A DNA stretch of 64,000 bases from Bacteroidales bacterium MB20-C3-3 (GCA_035609245.1 CP141202.1:186001-250000); one strand, 5' to 3'. Positions 9,591 to 19,036 are shown, counted from the first letter of the stretch. The notes: a model not told the origin generated them from the letters alone. Made by a program: numbers and translations.

Positions 9591-9962
9591 ATGGAGAGAG
9601 TTAGAAAAGGGGTTTTTAAATATTTGGTGTTAATCTCATTCGTTGCATACTATAGTGGTGCAACAATGTTTTACCATACACACAAATCAGACGATTTTGT
9701 TATCGTTCACTCGCATTTCTATTTTGGAGGAGAAGCTGCAGCACCAAATCATTGTCACAGCTCCTCATCAATAGCTTTAATTTCCCTTATTTCTGCATCT
9801 CTGCACTTTCTGGCAACCAGTTTAATTCTATACGCATTTATTTCCAAGCTGCTCTCTGTTTTACAATATTTAAATGATTGCAGTTTCATTGATCATACAA
9901 TATTAAAAAGCTCTTCCAGGGCTCCTCCCTCAATCAGTTTTTCTTTTTATTCCGCATATTAG
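9591..9962 (+). CDS. Small His-rich membrane protein, unknown function
   Basis: A 123-residue protein of unknown function with an N-terminal hydrophobic segment (about residues 8-24) and a second one in the middle (about 62-88). Between them is a His-rich stretch: FYHTHK, VHSHFYF and NHCHSS. Small proteins of this appearance often precede TonB-dependent receptor genes in Bacteroidota, and His clusters suggest metal contact, but no function is established here. The ATG at 9591 is preferred to an upstream TTG that sits in a promoter box. The TonB receptor gene follows after 31 bases, so the two are probably cotranscribed. Confidence 0.6.
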   Translation: MERVRKGVFKYLVLISFVAYYSGATMFYHTHKSDDFVIVHSHFYFGGEAAAPNHCHSSSSIALISLISASLHFLATSLILYAFISKLLSVLQYLNDCSFIDHTILKSSSRAPPSISFSFYSAY

Positions 9963-9993
9963 AAATAAATTAAGACTAACTGATTATTATTAA

Positions 9994-12294
9994 ATGAATA
10001 AAAAATATTGTTCTGCAATTTTTATATTGCTAGTTCCTTCGTTACTGTTTTCACAAGCTACTTCTATTGGAGAATCAATTTCAACTATTAAGGGTCATAT
10101 TCTTGAAAAAGAGACAGGGCTACATATTCCGTTTGCGACAATACATATTGAGGAGGCCAATATCTCTTTCCCGGCAGACGCAACAGGCCACTATCATAAA
10201 ACAGGGATAAATTCGGGAAAATATAGAATTAAAGCATCCTCCCTTGGTTACATTTCAAAAGATACTCTGGTTGAATTAAAAAAGGGTGTGGGATATGTTA
10301 TAAACTTTGAACTTGATGAGAGTTCTCTAAATATGAATGAAATTGTTGTAACAGCAACACGGAATGAATCTAAAAGAAGGGAGTCTCCGTCTGTTATCAA
10401 TGTAATTGGAAAAAAATTATTTGAACAATCAGCATCAAATAATTTAAGTCAGGTATTGAATTTTCAGCCCGGTGTCAGGGTTGAAGTAAGTTGCCAGAAT
10501 TGTGCAGTAACACAGGTTAGAATTAATGGTCTGGAGGGGCAATATTCTCAGATTCTTCTTGATAGCAGACCTATTTTCAGCTCGTTGGCAACAGTATATG
10601 GAGTAGAGCAATTGCCTTCAAGTATGATTGAAAGGGTAGAGGTTCTCAGAGGGGGCGGCTCTGCCGTTTTTGGATCAAACGCAATAGGGGGAGTAATTAA
10701 TATTATTACTAAAGAACCTATCAGAAATATTGTATCTGTATCTAATCAGACAACCTCTCTTGGAAATGGATCAATGGATTACTCTACTTCTCTTAACAGC
10801 TCCTTTGTATCTAAAGACTTTAATACAGGAGTCTATTTATTCGGGATGATAAGAGACAGGGACGCATATGACAGAGATGGAGACGGATTCAGTGATATGC
10901 CTGTCTTAGAGGCTAGTACATTAGGCTTCAGAGGATATCATAAGTTTAATCCTAACGCAAAACTAACTTTGGAGTATCACCACATGAATGAATTCAGAAG
11001 AGGGGGGGATTCATTGAACAGGCCTCCACACGAATCAAATGTTGCTGAGCAGGTGAAACATAAAATCAATGGCGGCAGTGTTAAATTGGATCTTAATTCC
11101 AGTGATTACAGACAAAGGTTATCAATATTCTCTTCTGCTCAGAAAATTGGACGAGACAGCTATTTTGGAACAGATATGGACCTGAATGCATATGGGAGAA
11201 CTGATGATATTACTCTCTCTGCGGGAGCACAATATTCACTTAATATCAAAAAGTTCCTTCTGTTACCGGCTGAGTTTACTGCTGGTTTTGAGTATAATCT
11301 TAATCATCTTAATGATGTTATGCTAGGATACTCAAGAACAATTGACCAGAGAGCAGTTACATATGGAGGATACCTTCAGAATGAGTGGAAAAATGAGAAA
11401 ATCAGTATCTTACTTGGAGCAAGACTGGATAAAAATAATCATGTAAAGAATCCGATATTTTCTCCCAGATTAAATTTAAGATACTCACCTAAGGAAAATA
11501 TTGCTTTCCGAGGGAGTTATTCAAGTGGTTACAGAGCCCCTCAGGCTTATAGTGAAGATTTACATGTTGAGGCTGTAGGAGGAAATGTAACTCTTATTGT
11601 TATAGATCCAGAGTTAAAACCAGAATATTCCAATAGTATCAGTGCCTCTGCAGATTATTATTTTTTTGCAGGAGCAGTGCAAATGAATACACTAGCAGAG
11701 ATCTTTCATACAAATCTAAAGGATGTTTTTGCTCTTAAGCCTTTTGGGAAAGATGAGGCAGGCAATACTCTTCTGTTAAGAAAAAATGAGAGTGGTGCAA
11801 TTATTTCAGGTGCCAATCTGGAAATAAAGGCAAATTATGGTAATTCACTATCTGCACAAGCAGGGCTTACTTTACAATCCAGCAAATACAAAGAAATCTA
11901 TAAATGGTCAGACAATGATGACGTTATTGCTGACAGGAGAATGCACAAGACACCAAATATTTATGGTTATATAACACTATCCTGGAATCCAGTTTCTGCG
12001 ATCAATCTGTCGGCAACCGGTGTTTATACAGGAGCAATGCTAATGCCTCATTTTGAAGGTTATATTCCGGAGGACAAGCTTGAGACTACACCATCTTTCT
12101 GGGATTTGGGATTAAAAATTTCCTATGATATTAAAATTGGAGTGGAACATACAATTCAAATTAATGCAGGTGTTAAAAATCTTTTAGACTCATATCAGAG
12201 AGACTTGGATAAAGGATCTTTAAGAGATGCCGGCTATGTTTATGGTCCGGGTACACCCAGAGCCCTCTTTGCAGGGATTAAGATAGACCTTTAA
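9994..12294 (+). CDS. TonB-dependent outer membrane receptor with N-terminal CarboxypepD_reg domain
   Basis: Outer membrane active transporter of 766 residues. After a signal peptide (about 1-21) comes a CarboxypepD_reg-like domain (about 30-108, GHILEKETGLHIPFATI), then the TonB box-like region and plug (about 114-230, with EIVVTATRNES and FGSNAIGGVINIIT), then the beta-barrel ending in an aromatic-poor IKIDL. The plug carries an unusual CQNC motif. It resembles the CirA/BtuB/HmuR group, so iron, haem, cobalamin or another metal complex are candidate ligands; the His-rich neighbour upstream favours a metal. No terminator separates it from the convergent patatin gene, 8 bases away. Confidence 0.9.
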   Translation: MNKKYCSAIFILLVPSLLFSQATSIGESISTIKGHILEKETGLHIPFATIHIEEANISFPADATGHYHKTGINSGKYRIKASSLGYISKDTLVELKKGVGYVINFELDESSLNMNEIVVTATRNESKRRESPSVINVIGKKLFEQSASNNLSQVLNFQPGVRVEVSCQNCAVTQVRINGLEGQYSQILLDSRPIFSSLATVYGVEQLPSSMIERVEVLRGGGSAVFGSNAIGGVINIITKEPIRNIVSVSNQTTSLGNGSMDYSTSLNSSFVSKDFNTGVYLFGMIRDRDAYDRDGDGFSDMPVLEASTLGFRGYHKFNPNAKLTLEYHHMNEFRRGGDSLNRPPHESNVAEQVKHKINGGSVKLDLNSSDYRQRLSIFSSAQKIGRDSYFGTDMDLNAYGRTDDITLSAGAQYSLNIKKFLLLPAEFTAGFEYNLNHLNDVMLGYSRTIDQRAVTYGGYLQNEWKNEKISILLGARLDKNNHVKNPIFSPRLNLRYSPKENIAFRGSYSSGYRAPQAYSEDLHVEAVGGNVTLIVIDPELKPEYSNSISASADYYFFAGAVQMNTLAEIFHTNLKDVFALKPFGKDEAGNTLLLRKNESGAIISGANLEIKANYGNSLSAQAGLTLQSSKYKEIYKWSDNDDVIADRRMHKTPNIYGYITLSWNPVSAINLSATGVYTGAMLMPHFEGYIPEDKLETTPSFWDLGLKISYDIKIGVEHTIQINAGVKNLLDSYQRDLDKGSLRDAGYVYGPGTPRALFAGIKIDL

Positions 12295-12302
12295 TTTAAA
12301 TG

Positions 12303-13067
12303 TTAATCAGTGAGCAGCGGATTCTTCTTGAGTTCGCTGCTCATCGCTTCATATCCCATTTGGAAAATAATGTCAACCTTGTTTAAATCAAAGGTTTTAA
12401 ATTGCATTACACTTTCCACTTCAACAAGTATATCGCACATTCTTTTATCCTCCATTGTGTTAGCTCTGAACATAAAATGATAGGTTCTCTCTGCAATACC
12501 AACTATATTTTTTGAGTATTTCTCTGTAACAAGCGGACTGGCATTAATCCCTATTACCTTTTTGCATTGGTCTCTTATTATTGATACAGGAAAGTTTTTA
12601 AATATTCCTCCATCAGCATAAAGATGACCATTAATCTCAATTGGATTAAAAATCACAGGGACACATGCAGAGGAGGTAACTTTCTTGATTAGATCTCCTT
12701 CAGAAAAAACTTCATATCTACCCTCGTCAAGATTTGTAGAGACAACTTTTATGGGTATTTTTAATTCTTCAAATGTCCTGGCTTTAATATTAGATTTTAG
12801 CAGTTGGATGAATCCGGTAGGTTTGAATAGTCCGTTTTTTGGGATATTAAGTTCAACAAAATTATTGAAGGCCTTATCATTGAAAAGATTAACTATTTTT
12901 TCTGGAGAATTCCCTCCGGCATACAGAGCCGCAACAACTGCTCCGGCACTGGTTCCGGCAATAATATCCGGAATTATTCCTCTCTCTTCTAGTGCTTTAA
13001 GTGCTCCTGCGTGTGCAAAGCCCTTTACACCACCTCCTGATAACGCTAATCCAATATTGTATTTCAT
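12303..13067 (-). CDS. Patatin-like phospholipase
   Basis: A 254-residue patatin-family hydrolase, similar in size to bacterial RssA/YjjU-type proteins. Seen: the oxyanion loop GGGVKGFAHAG near residue 10, the nucleophile elbow GTSAG (Ser at about residue 40) and the catalytic Asp in YADGGIF. The family is a Ser-Asp dyad acyl hydrolase acting on phospholipids or acyl esters. No signal peptide, so probably cytosolic or membrane-peripheral. It begins only 5 bases after the histidine kinase stop and is therefore the likely last gene of the chemosensory operon; whether it works in that pathway is an inference. Confidence 0.9.
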   Translation of the reverse strand: MKYNIGLALSGGGVKGFAHAGALKALEERGIIPDIIAGTSAGAVVAALYAGGNSPEKIVNLFNDKAFNNFVELNIPKNGLFKPTGFIQLLKSNIKARTFEELKIPIKVVSTNLDEGRYEVFSEGDLIKKVTSSACVPVIFNPIEINGHLYADGGIFKNFPVSIIRDQCKKVIGINASPLVTEKYSKNIVGIAERTYHFMFRANTMEDKRMCDILVEVESVMQFKTFDLNKVDIIFQMGYEAMSSELKKNPLLTD

Positions 13068-13072
13068 TATAC

Positions 13073-14329
13073 TTAACTTAAGGTAAAAAAGAATTTTGCA
13101 CCCTCTCCCTTTTTAGATTCTGCCCAAATTGCTCCTCCATGTCTGTCGATTATCCTTTTAACAGTAGAGAGACCAACTCCAGTCCCTGAATATTCTTTAC
13201 CGTGATAACGGACAAAAGGCTTAAATAAATCATCTGCTTTCTCAGAGTCAAATCCGGAGCCATTATCTTCAATGCAGTACACTCTACTTCCAAATGACTC
13301 TTCAGCATAGAACTTAATAGCGGGTGAAGGAGTATTTGCACAGTATTTAAAGGAGTTACCGAGCAAATTATCAAGTACAATTCTCATTAAACTTTGGTCT
13401 GCATTTGCAACTATCCCATTCTGAATCTCCAGCCTTGGATTAAAACCTGGATATCTTAACAGAAGATTTTCAGTTTCCTCTCTTGCAATTTGAGATAGAT
13501 CTGCACTCTCTTTTTGCAACACAACTATCCCGGATTGAGAGAATGCAAGCAAGTCTTTAATGAGTTGTGACATCTCATTGGCAGATAGTCTTATATGTTC
13601 CAGATACTCTCTCTCCTCACCATTAATTGAACTATCAGGATTGTCAAGTATTGCAGCTGCAAATCCCATAATAACAGATAAGGGAGATTTCAGGTCATGT
13701 GAAACAGATCTTGAGAATGAATCAAGATCATTGTTAGCTTGTTTAAGCTCTTCGTTAGATTTTTCAAGTTGCGACTTAATCTCTGAAAGTTCTGCATTTC
13801 TATTGGTTGCAGTTTCATATACTGAAATCAGCAAATCGATTATTTGCCTTTTGGAAGAGGAGATAAGATATTCATTACCCCTGAATTTCAGTTTAATCTG
13901 AGACCTGTCTTCAGTTTCATTAGATATTAATCTATTTTCAAGTAAATGTTCTACCCTAAGAAGTATCTCCTCCTCTTCATATGGCTTTGTAATAAAATTG
14001 TCTGCACCTGATTGAAGGCCTTTAATAATATCATCAGGATCCTGGAGTGCAGTAAGCAATATCACCGGTATATCTTTTAAATATTCATTAAGCTTAATTT
14101 TAGTGCAAAATTCAAATCCGCTTATACCTGGCATTATAACATCACTGATAATAAGTGCAGGCTTTGACTCCAGTATTGAGGAGTAGGCATCTGATGCATT
14201 ATGATACATCTTGTATGCCATCCCATATTTCTTGAACAGATATTCCAGCCTTTTTGCTTGAACAATAGAATCTTCACAGGCAACTATATGTCTGTTATTA
14301 AGTAGCGTGGAAATCTTATTTTGGATCAT
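13073..14329 (-). CDS. Receiver-histidine kinase, output candidate of the chemosensory operon
   Basis: A soluble 418-residue protein: receiver domain at about 12-130 (acidic pair ED19-20, phospho-acceptor Asp63, Lys115 in TKPY), a coiled-coil linker at about 160-205, HisKA with phospho-acceptor His211 in VSHDLKSP, and HATPase_c with N box NLLGNSFKY, EDNGSGF and GTGVGLS. No membrane segment. The ATG at 14329 overlaps the cheB stop by 4 bases (ATGA); a longer frame to 14386 would overlap cheB more. In the Wsp layout this position is held by the diguanylate cyclase WspR, so this protein probably receives phosphate from CheA. Its downstream partner is unknown. Confidence 0.92.
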   Translation of the reverse strand: MIQNKISTLLNNRHIVACEDSIVQAKRLEYLFKKYGMAYKMYHNASDAYSSILESKPALIISDVIMPGISGFEFCTKIKLNEYLKDIPVILLTALQDPDDIIKGLQSGADNFITKPYEEEEILLRVEHLLENRLISNETEDRSQIKLKFRGNEYLISSSKRQIIDLLISVYETATNRNAELSEIKSQLEKSNEELKQANNDLDSFSRSVSHDLKSPLSVIMGFAAAILDNPDSSINGEEREYLEHIRLSANEMSQLIKDLLAFSQSGIVVLQKESADLSQIAREETENLLLRYPGFNPRLEIQNGIVANADQSLMRIVLDNLLGNSFKYCANTPSPAIKFYAEESFGSRVYCIEDNGSGFDSEKADDLFKPFVRYHGKEYSGTGVGLSTVKRIIDRHGGAIWAESKKGEGAKFFFTLS

Positions 14330-15393
14330 TTCGTGTATATTAAATTTAATTTTTTTGCTATATCTACTGGCGAAAGTATCGCACAAGCTGCTCCCAATTT
14401 TTCTGCCTCGCCCGGCATCCCATATATAAGTGCACTAGTGCTATCTTGAATAAATGTAAAAGCTCCTGCGTTTTTCATTCTATTGAGCCCTTCCGCACCA
14501 TCCTTTCCCATACCGGATAAAATTATTCCAATTGATTGTTCTTTGTAATATTTGGCAACACTATAAAACAGAACATCAACAGATGGTTTATGAAGGGTAC
14601 TTATTTCGCTCTCTGTAATAATTGAAATCCTTCCATTTTTAATAATCATATGCCTATCAGGCGGAGGCATATATATATTACCTTTATATGGCTCCTCTCC
14701 CTCTTCTGAAATTACTGCTTTCAGACTTGAAAATGAGTTTAGCCAGGCAGTAAAACCGTGTGTGAAAGAGGAGTCTATATGTTGAACAAGGAGAATTGGC
14801 AGAGGGAAGCTTGGAGATAGTTCTGAAAGGAACAATTTTAATGCTTCAGGACCACCGGCTGATGAACCAATTGCAACAACCTTAGCATCAGTGCAAAATC
14901 TGCATACATCTTGTTTTAATGTAGTTTTAACATGAGAGGGGTTATGATTGTAGCCATTGTTCCTTCTTACTACCTTAACTTCTGCCATTAATTTTACTGC
15001 GTTGAGGTATTTATTGGCTGATGGCTCAAATGTTTCGTGACCGGGGCCATGAGGTTTTGGCAGCACCATAACAGCTCCTGCCTCCAACTCTTTTATAGCA
15101 GTCATAACATCGGCATCTCTGTAGATTGAACTTACTATAATAACGGGAACAGGATTGAAGCTCATTATTCTTTTTGTAGCCTCTATACCATCCATTACAG
15201 GCATATTGATGTCCATGCTCACAACATCCGGCTTGTGTTTTATAGTCATTTCAAAGGCCTCTTTGCCATCTGAAGCCATTGCTACAACCTCTATTGAAGG
15301 ATCATCTGAAAGAATACTTGCCAAAAGTCTTCTTCCCACAGAGGAGTCATCCGCAATAAGCACTCTTATCTTTTTTCCCTCTCTCTTTTTCAT
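14326..15393 (-). CDS. cheB: Chemotaxis response regulator protein-glutamate methylesterase
   Basis: Removes methyl groups from receptor glutamates and so resets the MCP. Full-length 355 residues: receiver domain 9-130 with Asp61 in SMDINMP, linker, then the CheB methylesterase domain from about 170 with Ser178 in AIGSSAGG, His205 in LVQHID and the Asp in GMGKDG, completing the catalytic triad. Equivalent to WspF in the Wsp layout. It lies 7 bases after cheA and overlaps the downstream kinase gene by 4 bases. Confidence 0.95.
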   Translation of the reverse strand: MKKREGKKIRVLIADDSSVGRRLLASILSDDPSIEVVAMASDGKEAFEMTIKHKPDVVSMDINMPVMDGIEATKRIMSFNPVPVIIVSSIYRDADVMTAIKELEAGAVMVLPKPHGPGHETFEPSANKYLNAVKLMAEVKVVRRNNGYNHNPSHVKTTLKQDVCRFCTDAKVVAIGSSAGGPEALKLFLSELSPSFPLPILLVQHIDSSFTHGFTAWLNSFSSLKAVISEEGEEPYKGNIYMPPPDRHMIIKNGRISIITESEISTLHKPSVDVLFYSVAKYYKEQSIGIILSGMGKDGAEGLNRMKNAGAFTFIQDSTSALIYGMPGEAEKLGAACAILSPVDIAKKLNLIYTK

Positions 15394-15400
15394 AACAGTT

Positions 15401-17536
15401 TCAGATTAGTCGTCGGATTGTGTCGGTCAAGTTACTTTTCTCAAAACTTCCCTTTACAATATATGCATTAGCTCCTGCCTCCAACCCCTTCTGCATGTCC
15501 TTAGGAGACTCAAGAGTAGTAACAAGGATTACCGGCAGATCTGCCAGGTTTTCATCATCTCTGATTTTTCTGGTTAATTCAAAACCATTCATATTAGGCA
15601 TTTCAATATCTGTAACAACAGCATCAAATGTATCTCTCTGAAGCTTTTCAAATGCGTCTGCTCCATCAATTGCTACATCAGTTTCGTATCCTGAATTTTC
15701 TACAATGCTTTTTAACATACTTCTTACAGTGATAGAGTCCTCAACAATAAGAATTTTTTGAATCTTATTAACTGGACCAACAACGGAAGAGGCTTCTCTG
15801 ATCCGTCCGGATTCACCACCTAAGGTGCTTTCAATTAGTTCAGAAACATTGACTACTGGTATTAAAATACCATTGCCAACCATTGTTACACCGGTAATTT
15901 TATGAATGTTTTTCAATTGTTTGCCAAGAGGTTTAACAATCCCTTCAACCTCTTCAAGAATCTCGTCAACAACAAAGGCCATTTTCTTATTGTTTGAGTT
16001 TAGGATAAGAGATGGTTTCATTGATGACTCAACAATGCTCTCATTGTTCAACCCCAGAGATCTCCCCAAATCCATTAACCCAATATGCTCTCTGTTAATT
16101 ATTATTGTTGACCTGCCTCCTGAAGTTATTACATCGGAGTCAAGTACCCCGATAACTTTATCAATAAAAATAGAAGGAATTAAAAACTTACCTGACCCGC
16201 AACGGATAAGTAAGCCTCTGAAGGTAGCAATGGTTTGAGGTATTTTAATATTAAAAGAGGTGCCAACTCTCTCTTGAGATGAAATGGTTACAGAGCCGCC
16301 TAGATTACATATTTTTTCAGCAACAATTGCCATTCCTAAACCCCTTCCTGATATTTCTGTAATCATTTCACTTGATGAAACTCCTGACGCGAAAATAAGG
16401 TTCATCTTCTCTTCATCGCTCATTAGCTTAACCCTGTCAGAGTCAATTATGCCATTTTTTATTGCAGACTTAACAACTTTGTCAAGTTTTATCCCCCCTC
16501 CGTCATCAGAAATAACAATATTCAATTTAGCATCAGCTCCTTTACTTACAATAATTCTTATCTTACCTGATGAGCTCTTACCTGCGGAAATCCTCTCATT
16601 TGTGCTCTCAATTCCATGATCTGCACAGTTTCTTATAAGATGTACCAAAGGGTCTTTAAGCTCCTCAAGTATTCTTTTGTCAATTTCAAAGTGATCCCCG
16701 GATATTTCAACAGTGATCTCTTTGCCTTTTTCCCGGGAGAGGTCGCGTACAATTCTGGGAACAATATTAAGTATTGTAGAAAAAGGCATTAATAAAGTTG
16801 ATCTGACATCAATAATCAGATCATCTATCATTCTGTTTGCAACCTTTATAAACCGGGTGAGATCCCCATAAAGAACCTCCAGTCTCTCATTGAAATGAAC
16901 TGTTTTAGCCTCCTCCAACTCATTTTTATAAAAGGCCAGTGTTGTTTTTATTGCTATCAGATCCTCTGATTGAGATAATATTCGGTTAAGCTTATTTAAA
17001 GATACTCTGATTGTCTCAGTTTCATTTTCGGAAACTTTGACAATTTCACGATCAAGAGCAGGCTCAGGTATAACCGGATGTTTCTCTTCTTTTTTATTAA
17101 GAGAATCATTGGACTTTCTGGAAATTGAGTCTTTTTGAACAAATTCGAGATTCTTAATTATTTGGACTAGATTTGGCAACTTCCGTTCATTACCGGTAGA
17201 TTTGAGGTTTGAAAGCATAAACCTTAAGGCGTCGACAGATTTATGCATAACATCAAATAATGAGTCGTAAAGCACCCCATCCCCATTTTTAATAATACTC
17301 ATTACACCCTCCATGGCCATGCATACCTTTTCTGTTTCAGAAAGATTTACAGCTCTTGCTGCACCCTTAAGAGAGTGAGTGTCTCTGTATACTCGCTCAA
17401 GAACAGAATAATCTGGCGCATGAATACTCTTTTCGAGTTCAATCAAGCCCTCATCTATAGAAGAGATGTGCTCATCTGCCTCCTGTCTGAAATCCTCAAG
17501 TAGCTCTTTAAGAAGATCGTCCTGATTTATTGCCAT
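15401..17536 (-). CDS. cheA: Hybrid chemotaxis histidine kinase CheA-REC
   Basis: Central kinase of the operon, 711 residues. Domains: Hpt/P1 at 1-105 with His54 in DTHSLKGAAR; a poorly conserved linker without an evident P2 domain; dimerisation helices at about 170-270; HATPase_c with HLIRNCADHGIES, DDGGGI and GRGLGMAIV; CheW/P5 at about 430-570; and a C-terminal receiver at about 590-711 with Asp643 (TDIEMP) and Lys695. The fused receiver matches WspE and FrzE rather than E. coli CheA, and could be an internal phosphate sink. It starts 4 bases after the mcp stop. Confidence 0.95.
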   Translation of the reverse strand: MAINQDDLLKELLEDFRQEADEHISSIDEGLIELEKSIHAPDYSVLERVYRDTHSLKGAARAVNLSETEKVCMAMEGVMSIIKNGDGVLYDSLFDVMHKSVDALRFMLSNLKSTGNERKLPNLVQIIKNLEFVQKDSISRKSNDSLNKKEEKHPVIPEPALDREIVKVSENETETIRVSLNKLNRILSQSEDLIAIKTTLAFYKNELEEAKTVHFNERLEVLYGDLTRFIKVANRMIDDLIIDVRSTLLMPFSTILNIVPRIVRDLSREKGKEITVEISGDHFEIDKRILEELKDPLVHLIRNCADHGIESTNERISAGKSSSGKIRIIVSKGADAKLNIVISDDGGGIKLDKVVKSAIKNGIIDSDRVKLMSDEEKMNLIFASGVSSSEMITEISGRGLGMAIVAEKICNLGGSVTISSQERVGTSFNIKIPQTIATFRGLLIRCGSGKFLIPSIFIDKVIGVLDSDVITSGGRSTIIINREHIGLMDLGRSLGLNNESIVESSMKPSLILNSNNKKMAFVVDEILEEVEGIVKPLGKQLKNIHKITGVTMVGNGILIPVVNVSELIESTLGGESGRIREASSVVGPVNKIQKILIVEDSITVRSMLKSIVENSGYETDVAIDGADAFEKLQRDTFDAVVTDIEMPNMNGFELTRKIRDDENLADLPVILVTTLESPKDMQKGLEAGANAYIVKGSFEKSNLTDTIRRLI

Positions 17537-17540
17537 TAAA

Positions 17541-19034
17541 CTATAAATTATACTTTAAAATAATTGTCTTAAGATTTCTGCCAAGCAGGTGAATCTTTTG
17601 AGCAGTATCTTGTGTATGACTGATACCTGTTACATTTTGCTCACTTGCACGCTTAATATTTTCCATAGCAGGAACAATCTGATCCATACCAGCCATTTGC
17701 TGTCTTGTTGATGAAGAGATCTGTATTGCCGCCTCAACTGCATCTTCAACATTATCAGCCAGTATGTCAATAACCTCCCCGCTCTCTTTAACTCTTCTAA
17801 TACCCTCTTCAACGCTTCTCGCACCCTGATCAGTTACACCAACGGTAGAATTTACAGATTTGTTTATTTCATTTAGTATCTCTTTAACTTGCTGAGTTGC
17901 TTTTTTTGACTGATCTGCAAGTGATCGTATCTCCTGCGCAACAATTGTAAAACCTCTTCCGTGTTCTCCTGCTTTGGCCGCTTCAATAGCAGCGTTTACA
18001 GCTAAAAGATTAGATTGATCTGCAATATCGGCAACAGTAGAAGTAATCTCAGCAATAGTTCTGTTTTGATCAGAGAGCTTTACAACAGTCTGAGAGATAA
18101 GATTCATTTGATTGTCAATATGCTGAATAGCTTCAGTAAGCTTCTTAACAGATCCTCTTCCCTTGTCGGCAGAATCGGATGCCTTTTGAGAACTTTCCAT
18201 TAGAGACTGAGCTTTCTGATTTGAAACCATAGCAGTCTGTCTGACCTCCTCTATAGTTGTAGTTGTTTCTGTTACTGCAGTAGCTGTTTCAGCAGCTCCT
18301 GCCGAAATTTCTGTAACAGCACTTAAAATGTCAGATGATGCATTTCCGAGAATCTCAATCCCTGCTTTAATTTCGTATGATATTTTCCTTACAATTCTGA
18401 GAGTCCATATTGCCATGGCTATTACCAAAAGAACAAGAATAGATCCAAGCACCTGAAGTTGCCATACAACTATCCTCTCTGCTTTTTTTGTCAGAGTCTC
18501 AATCATAGCTTTCTTTTCCAGCAGATTGGTCTCAATTGCAATAGATTTACTCCTTATCATTTCATAAAGAACATTCTGCTCCTTATCTACCAGTTGTTTT
18601 GCTTCAAGATTTTTTCCGTTAGACAAAAGATCTACCATAATATTCCGGTTTGAGACATATTTATGTACATCTTCTGTAAGATCTTTCATCATCTCTTTCT
18701 CTGCAGTGTAAGGAGTTAAAAGACTATCAAGCCCTTTAGTCTTTTGAATAATATCAACCTGCTTTTGTTCAATTTGGTCAATTATATCAGTTGTTGAAAT
18801 TTTTTCAGGGTTAAAAAGAGCATCCAGACTAAGTGCTCTGAGTCTGTTTTCATCAGCTCTCAGGCCGGTTAGTTCATATGCAATGGTATCAAGAAGAGAA
18901 TTCTCAACTATTACATTGGTCATTCTTTTATGATTTGTGTATGAAATTACAGAAAATAGTACAGTAGATACAACTATAACTGTAAAGCCAATGATCATCT
19001 TGCCTCTTGTTTTTAATTTAAAAATGTTTTCCAT
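17541..19034 (-). CDS. Methyl-accepting chemotaxis protein without a HAMP domain
   Basis: Membrane chemoreceptor, 497 residues. Transmembrane segments at about 13-31 and 189-213 enclose an all-helical periplasmic sensor of about 155 residues resembling the four-helix-bundle (4HB_MCP) class. The cytoplasmic signalling hairpin follows at once, with the conserved tip from IADQSNLLAVNAAIEAA to GRGF at about 337-363. No recognisable HAMP is present after the second membrane segment. Glu/Gln-containing helices flanking the tip could be methylated by the CheR and demethylated by the CheB of this operon. It is the only MCP in the window; ligand unknown. Confidence 0.93.
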   Translation of the reverse strand: MENIFKLKTRGKMIIGFTVIVVSTVLFSVISYTNHKRMTNVIVENSLLDTIAYELTGLRADENRLRALSLDALFNPEKISTTDIIDQIEQKQVDIIQKTKGLDSLLTPYTAEKEMMKDLTEDVHKYVSNRNIMVDLLSNGKNLEAKQLVDKEQNVLYEMIRSKSIAIETNLLEKKAMIETLTKKAERIVVWQLQVLGSILVLLVIAMAIWTLRIVRKISYEIKAGIEILGNASSDILSAVTEISAGAAETATAVTETTTTIEEVRQTAMVSNQKAQSLMESSQKASDSADKGRGSVKKLTEAIQHIDNQMNLISQTVVKLSDQNRTIAEITSTVADIADQSNLLAVNAAIEAAKAGEHGRGFTIVAQEIRSLADQSKKATQQVKEILNEINKSVNSTVGVTDQGARSVEEGIRRVKESGEVIDILADNVEDAVEAAIQISSSTRQQMAGMDQIVPAMENIKRASEQNVTGISHTQDTAQKIHLLGRNLKTIILKYNL

Positions 19035-19036
19035 AG

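Noticed and set aside
14326-14386. Longer start for the REC-kinase at 14386
   Set aside because: It would overlap cheB by about 60 bases, while the ATG at 14329 gives a standard 4-base overlap and begins just before the receiver fold.
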